DNA from: an uncultured Lachnospiraceae bacterium
GTDB taxonomy: Bacteria > Bacillota > Clostridia > Lachnospirales > Lachnospiraceae
Assembly (NCBI GenBank): GCA_949502235.1
Contig: CATBDC010000039.1
Span: 1-41,180, forward strand
Length of the DNA: 41,180 nt
Reading direction: 5' to 3'
The number at the start of each line of letters is the position of its first letter. Positions within the stretch are counted from its first letter, which is position 1. Shown one piece after another: positions 36,766-41,180 of this stretch. A program made the position numbers and the translations under genes. Below the pieces are notes generated by a model. It ran no database searches and had not been told where the DNA came from. It was given only the letters and a program-made list of their open reading frames with translations.

Positions 36766-38679
36766 TTATCCTTTCCTGTTCCGAATTTGTGTTGCTTTCC
36801 GAATAGCAGTATCTAAATCCTTATAACTACGTCTAGTAATCATATTGACATCTGCAAGATAGTTCAGTGCTTCACTTCTCCTTAACTCAATCTGACTCTC
36901 TGAAAGCACTGCCGCACAAGCATCCTCAAACTCCTTAATTTTTCCATCTTTCTTGACAATAGCTCCCGCAACATTATTTAGGGATAAACCATTGTTCAAG
37001 AGCGTAAACTTTTTGCTATATGTAATCAAAAAACTCTCTAACATATACTCATTCCATTCATAACCTACAAAAGGAAACGCAAGAAAAGAGTCTATTTCAC
37101 GAATTCTGATATAATCCTTTGACATAAAGCTTTCAATTGCTCTATCAATCATCTCAACATCAAAACTTATCCATTGCTTTGAAACAAACAAATCATGGCT
37201 AACACGCACCGAAACTTCTGACAAAGCATCAAAATAAACCACTGTATCTAATTCTTTTGAGAGATTATATATATCATCCGCCGTAAACTCTGTATGATGT
37301 TTTGCATATAGCTGATATACATCTCTCATTGCATGTCTGTCTCTTGGCAAGCTAATGACCGCTCTTTTAAAATGAAATCTGTCAGCATAGCGTTGTGCGA
37401 TTGCATTCCTAATACCAAGTCCCGAAAGATAAAGATTGTTTTCAATAAATAACGGCATTTCTTGCTGAATCACATTCCATACATTTGTCCAGATTGCATA
37501 TCCTGTTGCATCAATAAATTTATTAATAATTTTTGCTATATCTTCCAACTCATCCGTAGAAATTTCAAAAATATCTGCATGAAAATACTCACCTTTAGCA
37601 TTCCTAAGGAAATGCGAATCCATCGTAATAATTCGATTAACCTGCTCCTGAGGAATATGAGATAACGCACTACAAGCATCATCAAGCTTCTTTGGTTTTC
37701 CTGCCGACAGAAAATACCCTTCAATTTCTTCTACATGGTCAATTTTCACATTCTTTTCAACAGACATATAGTCTGAAAAAAAGTAATATTTTCCTTCTTC
37801 AGCCGAATACTCAATATATGCTTTTAGCATTTTTTCATCAGTTAGCGTAAAACAACTTGCAAAAACATCTGACAAATCCCGATAAATTGCTTTGTAATAA
37901 AGCACTGACTTACCAGCCGAAAAACAATTATCTATATACGAAAACAAAGTTTCTTTTGTGTTGCTGTCAATAATTCCTTCAGCCGGAAAAAGCCTGTCCT
38001 TGTAAATCACACCACAATAACGCAGCCTCTCTTCGAGTGCTTCATCGCTAAACGAAAGGAGTTCATCGTAAAGTGCATCATACATTTCCCGAAAATTTTC
38101 AAAATCTATGGAATCAAACTGCATTCCGCTACGATATCTCTGTAAAAGAGTTTTTTCAAATTTTTCTTTGTCAAAATCTTTCGGTTGCGTTTTCACAACC
38201 TCTTTACTATCCAAAGAAGAATACTTTCTCGCTATTGTAGAAAATTGTCCTCCCATTTTTAGAAATTTCTTAAATGCTGCTCTAAATCGATTATGTTGTT
38301 TAATATCAAACCTTAAAAACTCCTCATCATTTAAAAGCATTTGAATCAGCTTAGAAGCCTCCTTAAAAGGACAATCGTAAATCTTGTGTGGGATATGATT
38401 ATGGTTTTGTGCATATGCTTCAGCAGTTCTTATTGCAGAAACATAGCTTCGACACGAAGCATCTGCCATATCTTCATGTTTATGCAGATAATTAAAAAAT
38501 TGGATGTCTGTAACTATATTCTTTTCTCCTACTGCATACGCCTGTGCTTGTTCTCGCAAGAGAGAGTTAGTGTTTCTTCCAAATGAATAAATGTCATCTG
38601 ATAGTTTCACTGCCCAAGAAACATCATTTAGAATACTTTCCACCAATGTTTCATCAACATCTTTTCCCACCATTGACAT
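36766..38679 (-). CDS. Large helical protein of unknown function, first in line before brxP
   Basis: A 637-residue protein I cannot assign to a named family. Residues about 60-145 form a helical domain (SYVSAIRTAEAYAQNH, KIYDCPF, QHNRFRAAFKKFLKMGG). The middle is mixed, and the C-terminal third (YLSGLGIRNAIAQRYAD, WISFDVEMIDRAI, GYEWNEYMLESFL, ITRRSYKDLDTAIRK) recalls large clostridial proteins found in defence loci. Its ATG shares a base with the upstream stop codon (TAATG), and brxP begins 5 nt after its end. The frame is undamaged although the BREX genes behind it are broken. No P-loop or nuclease motif is visible. Confidence 0.75.
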   Translation of the reverse strand: MSMVGKDVDETLVESILNDVSWAVKLSDDIYSFGRNTNSLLREQAQAYAVGEKNIVTDIQFFNYLHKHEDMADASCRSYVSAIRTAEAYAQNHNHIPHKIYDCPFKEASKLIQMLLNDEEFLRFDIKQHNRFRAAFKKFLKMGGQFSTIARKYSSLDSKEVVKTQPKDFDKEKFEKTLLQRYRSGMQFDSIDFENFREMYDALYDELLSFSDEALEERLRYCGVIYKDRLFPAEGIIDSNTKETLFSYIDNCFSAGKSVLYYKAIYRDLSDVFASCFTLTDEKMLKAYIEYSAEEGKYYFFSDYMSVEKNVKIDHVEEIEGYFLSAGKPKKLDDACSALSHIPQEQVNRIITMDSHFLRNAKGEYFHADIFEISTDELEDIAKIINKFIDATGYAIWTNVWNVIQQEMPLFIENNLYLSGLGIRNAIAQRYADRFHFKRAVISLPRDRHAMRDVYQLYAKHHTEFTADDIYNLSKELDTVVYFDALSEVSVRVSHDLFVSKQWISFDVEMIDRAIESFMSKDYIRIREIDSFLAFPFVGYEWNEYMLESFLITYSKKFTLLNNGLSLNNVAGAIVKKDGKIKEFEDACAAVLSESQIELRRSEALNYLADVNMITRRSYKDLDTAIRKATQIRNRKG

Positions 38680-39083
38680 TATTTTTTTATGGTTATCCCC
38701 GTCGGGTCATCATACACTTTGGAAATAGAATACAATTTTTGATAAATCTTTGACCGATTTTCATCAGCATCTTTAATTTCATTACTTTCAACAGATATAT
38801 TCTCTTGACTATGTCTTAAAAAATCCTTGTAAAGTGAAACAGCTTTATCAAGAACAACTGCCGTTTTTCTATTGGTTAAACGATACATTTTCATTCCAAG
38901 GAGTTTTGATACGACTGCAACAAATTCTCTTCTATCATTTATATCCCAAAAACTTTTTTTGCTTAATTTACGAGACATGCAGTATTCTGAGCCATCATCA
39001 AGTGCTCTGACAATTGTTTCAGAACTAAATTTCTTTGAAGAACTAGATGAAAGCCACTGGATAAATAAATCTCTTGTATTCAT
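38679..39083 (-). CDS. Small helical protein of unknown function
   Basis: A 134-residue protein starting at ATG 39083 (MNTRDLFIQWL), which overlaps the stop codon of the previous gene by four bases (ATGA); an upstream ATG at 39128 is in frame but less likely. It contains FIQWL, TIVRALDDGSEYC, SFWDINDRREF and AVVLDKAVSLYKDFLRH, the same spacing of conserved residues as the N-terminal helical domain of the next gene (FFNYL, SYVSAIRTAEAYA, KIYDCPFKEA, RFRAAFKKFLK). It therefore looks like a free-standing copy of that domain. The function is unknown; the gene is intact and tightly coupled to both neighbours. Confidence 0.6.
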   Translation of the reverse strand: MNTRDLFIQWLSSSSSKKFSSETIVRALDDGSEYCMSRKLSKKSFWDINDRREFVAVVSKLLGMKMYRLTNRKTAVVLDKAVSLYKDFLRHSQENISVESNEIKDADENRSKIYQKLYSISKVYDDPTGITIKK

Positions 39084-39337
39084 ATTGTACTCAGCCGCCT
39101 TTTCTCCAATTTGCCTTTTTGCAAGCATAAGTTTCTTTCAAATTCAGTAGTAGGATATGATTTACTTAATTTTTCAATTTTCACATATAATTTACGTGCT
39201 CCTGACAAACCAGTTTTTCCATCTGTCAGAAGATATTCCATCTTTATCATTTGAAGCGATATTCCATTCTCATTACGAAATATTTCATCTATATCAATAC
39301 CGTTTAATTCTGCACGTTTTCTAAGTGAATTTGACAA
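39080..39337 (-). CDS. Small protein of unknown function, first gene of the island operon
   Basis: An 85-residue basic, helical protein (MSNSLRKRAELNGIDID) with no motif I recognise. The start is doubtful: TTG 39337 is the first accepted codon, without a convincing ribosome-binding site. The frame stays open for 14 further codons upstream (to 39379), so the original start may have been lost or be an unusual codon. Its stop overlaps the next start by four bases. No clear promoter was found in 39338-39511, which holds no gene. Confidence 0.45.
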   Translation of the reverse strand: MSNSLRKRAELNGIDIDEIFRNENGISLQMIKMEYLLTDGKTGLSGARKLYVKIEKLSKSYPTTEFERNLCLQKGKLEKRRLSTI

Positions 39338-39511
39338 TTTTTGTATAATCTCAACTTTATCAACCTTCTTTTCCCTAATCTAATTACATGCATCAATGAG
39401 CAATGCCGCCTCAAATTTATCCCAATTTTATATATAATTCACTGCTGGGAAGTTTTATAATTTATACCCTCCAGACATCCCATAATGCATGCCTCTGGCG
39501 GGGCGGACGGA

Positions 39512-39709
39512 CTATCCGTCCGATAAGGTATACTTTTTCATTTCCTCGTCAGTTAACATTCTTCCTAATTTTTGGGATAAAGAAATTGCCTCCCTCAAAC
39601 GATAAACCGAACCGTCAGAAGGTACTGTTAAACACCCATCCAGCATTTCTTCTCCAAAGCGTTCAAAATTTTTCACCGCTACTTTAGATTGTCTTTCTGC
39701 TACAATCAT
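39512..39709 (-). CDS. Small protein partnered with a GNAT gene, possible antitoxin
   Basis: A 65-residue protein (MIVAERQSKVAVKNFERFG) with helical prediction and the phrase SVYRLREAISLSQKLGRMLTDEEM. It starts one base after the GNAT stop codon, with its ribosome-binding site GGAGGAG inside the last GNAT codons, so both are made from one transcript. A two-gene GNAT plus small protein unit in a mobile region suggests a toxin-antitoxin pair, but the order (GNAT first) and the lack of a recognised antitoxin fold leave this open. Confidence 0.6.
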   Translation of the reverse strand: MIVAERQSKVAVKNFERFGEEMLDGCLTVPSDGSVYRLREAISLSQKLGRMLTDEEMKKYTLSDG

Positions 39710-39710
39710 T

Positions 39711-40232
39711 TTACTCCTCCTTAAAATACTTCCTAATTAGCTCTATAGCGCCATAACTGTCAATATACATTGTATGCCAGTCAATATTTTTCGCGTTCAG
39801 TGTCTGCCGGTAATGTTCGACTAAATCTGTCTTCGCAGTAAATTGGACATAGCCTTCATTTCCTACATCCCAACTAAGCTTACACGCAATTGCAAACAGG
39901 TGCGCTCCTACACCTTTATATCTTCCATTATGACCGACATTAAAAGGTGCTGCTTCAACAATATCTACATGTGTATAATACTGGCTCCTGATATGTCTTA
40001 GAGCAATCATTCCCTGCACTTCATCACTATTTTTTAAAAGCAGCTCATATACTTCATATCCGTTTTGATGCGGTATACTCCAGTCAAACTTCCATCCTTG
40101 TTTTTTCAAAATATTTTGATCCTGTTTCGTAATTGTCTTTGACACTAAACGATATTCTGTATCTTCCAACTCTCCAGTAGCGGAACAAATAAGACAGTCT
40201 ATCATTGAATCTATAAAAATATTAATCTCCAT
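39711..40232 (-). CDS. GNAT family N-acetyltransferase
   Basis: A 173-residue protein with a GNAT-type acetyl-CoA-binding core: MIALRHIRSQYYTHVDIVEAA, then the loop NVGHNGRYKGVGAHLFAIACKLSWD, which corresponds to the pantetheine-binding turn and helix, and a final YGAIELIRKYF strand. ATG 40232 is preceded by GAAGGAAG. It is joined to the 65-residue gene downstream. The acceptor substrate is unknown; a tRNA- or protein-modifying toxin is one possibility, a small-molecule enzyme another. Confidence 0.75.
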   Translation of the reverse strand: MEINIFIDSMIDCLICSATGELEDTEYRLVSKTITKQDQNILKKQGWKFDWSIPHQNGYEVYELLLKNSDEVQGMIALRHIRSQYYTHVDIVEAAPFNVGHNGRYKGVGAHLFAIACKLSWDVGNEGYVQFTAKTDLVEHYRQTLNAKNIDWHTMYIDSYGAIELIRKYFKEE

Positions 40233-40335
40233 ACGGTTCTTTCACTTCCTTCACTTTATTTACATTATACCCTATAAAACACTATTTGTACATTTCTTTT
40301 CAATATATAACAAACCTCTATCTACTTGAATATTT

Positions 40336-40516
40336 TTATATCTTCCTTTTTTCCAGACGTACCACCGTATTTTTCTGTACACGCAAAAATGGACAATCCT
40401 CATCTGGACTGCCCATTCGTTTATACTCCAAAATCCAACTGTTTCTCTGTTTCCACGCTTGCGCGCTCAACAATTTTGTCGTTATCGTATCCGGCGAAAA
40501 CAAATACTTCACTCAT
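40336..40516 (-). pseudogene. Possible short frameshifted gene
   Basis: From ATG 40516 (AGGAAG upstream) a 31-codon frame (MSEVFVFAGYDNDKIVERAS) ends at 40421. A shifted frame continues at once with YKRMGSPDEDCPFLRVQKN and stops at 40336. One base change of length would give a 58-residue protein. I do not recognise it. The rest of 40233-40656 shows nothing else that I can support. Confidence 0.25.
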
Positions 40517-40656
40517 GCTTGTCTTCCTGCGGACACCTCACATTATGCAATTTTTTCCTGTTTGTATAAATTGGTGTAAATGTGTAATTTCAGAGTTTGT
40601 CATAAAATGAAGTACATCCCGTCTTATCAGGTAAAACGGCACATCTTTACACCATT

Positions 40657-41124
40657 TTAATAGAGCTTCGCTCCTGCCGGAATCCGGTTATCCACCATCA
40701 GAAGATTGAGACCCTCGTGGCCGTCTTCTTCATGCACTGCTGAGATCAGCATACCACAGGAATCAATGCCCATCATCTTTCTTGGTGGCAGATTTACGAT
40801 AGCGATACAAGTCTTTCCAACCAGCTCCTCCGGCTCGTAATACTCGTGAATACCGCTTAAAATCACTCTTTTCTCGCCTGTACCGTCATCTAAAACGAAT
40901 TTCAGAAGCTTCTTGGACTTCGGTACTGCTTCACATTCCAGAACCTTAACCGCTCTGAAATCAGACTTACTAAATGTCTCAAAGTCTACATCTTCTTCAA
41001 ATAACGGCTCAATCTTCACATTAGAAAAATCAATTTTTTCTTCAACTTTTTCCTCTGCTTTTGCTGGTTCTAAAGCCTTAGGATTTACACCATTTTCTGC
41101 CTTTACACCACCGAGGGACTTCAT
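40657..41124 (-). pseudogene. metG: Methionyl-tRNA synthetase C-terminal tRNA-binding domain, detached
   Basis: 155 codons encoding an EMAP/OB-fold tRNA-binding domain as at the C terminus of MetG: VDFETFSKSDFRAVKVLECE, VPKSKKLLKFVLDDGTG, ILSGIHEYYEPEELVGKTC and NLPPRKMMGIDSCGMLISA. The catalytic domain should precede it, but 41125-41180 is AT-rich, with stops in all three minus-strand frames. There is no ribosome-binding site before ATG 41124. It is most likely a severed metG end marking the right edge of the island; a free-standing beta-subunit-like protein is the alternative. Confidence 0.7.
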
Positions 41125-41180
41125 CGTCGGGATTTTAAGTCAGTTTAATTTAAAATGGCTTATTTCCCTTTATTTAGCCG

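Noticed and set aside
40286-40610. Plus-strand open frames of 94-97 codons
   Set aside because: Hydrophobic low-complexity translations with no ribosome-binding site, in AT-rich DNA next to island remnants.

Overview
The window looks like chromosomal DNA from a gut-type Firmicute of the class Clostridia, most likely a Lachnospiraceae member. The grounds are low-to-moderate GC, strong AGGAGG ribosome-binding sites, RpoB and RpoC with long acidic tails, a PD-(D/E)XK 'transposase' of the type common in that family, FeoA-FeoA-FeoB plus a FeoB-associated Cys-rich protein, and a C-type rpmG-secE-nusG-rplKAJL-rpoBC cluster. The genus is not decided.

Layout. 0.2-1.3 kb: a frameshifted Rpn/PD-(D/E)XK nuclease pseudogene. 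1.3-4.9 kb: M24 Xaa-Pro peptidase and a PutP-type Na+/proline symporter, with a complex repeat region between them. 5.0-7.9 kb: a Fur-boxed ferrous iron operon. 8.0-8.35 kb: a terminator and another copy of the repeat. 8.4-21.9 kb: the transcription/translation cluster rpmG-secE-nusG-rplK-rplA-(L10 leader)-rplJ-rplL and rpoB-rpoC, all on the minus strand. It is split between rplL and rpoB by an opposite-strand LytTR two-component system. 22-31.3 kb: DegV, a PLP aminotransferase, a C39-like protease, purine nucleoside phosphorylase with a chimeric DeoC, an ABC exporter and its likely XRE regulator. 31.4-41.1 kb: an AT-rich minus-strand accessory island bracketed by two fragments of the methionyl-tRNA synthetase C-terminal domain.

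The island carries a decayed type 4 BREX phage-defence operon. BrxP (PAPS-reductase-like) is frameshifted. BrxC lacks its ATPase half and its tail, PglZ lacks its N-terminal two thirds, and BrxL is cut after its Walker B motif. Upstream, three overlapping genes of unknown function look open and translationally coupled. Two of them appear to share one alpha-helical domain. A GNAT acetyltransferase plus a 65-residue partner follows towards the right edge.

The most original signal is non-coding. A ~130-nt core occurs three times (two copies in inverted orientation at 2.7-3.15 kb, one at 8.15-8.33 kb). Each copy is closed by arms of different sequence that are still self-complementary, and internal stems also show compensatory changes. 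Each copy is followed by the same CCGTCCCTCGAA tag. This is what a conserved folded RNA or a hairpin-type mobile element should look like. There is also a 145-bp MITE-like element with 14-bp inverted ends and an 8-bp target duplication at 30.03-30.18 kb, several short relatives of its ends, and an 86-bp perfect palindrome that supplies the stop codon of an aminotransferase.
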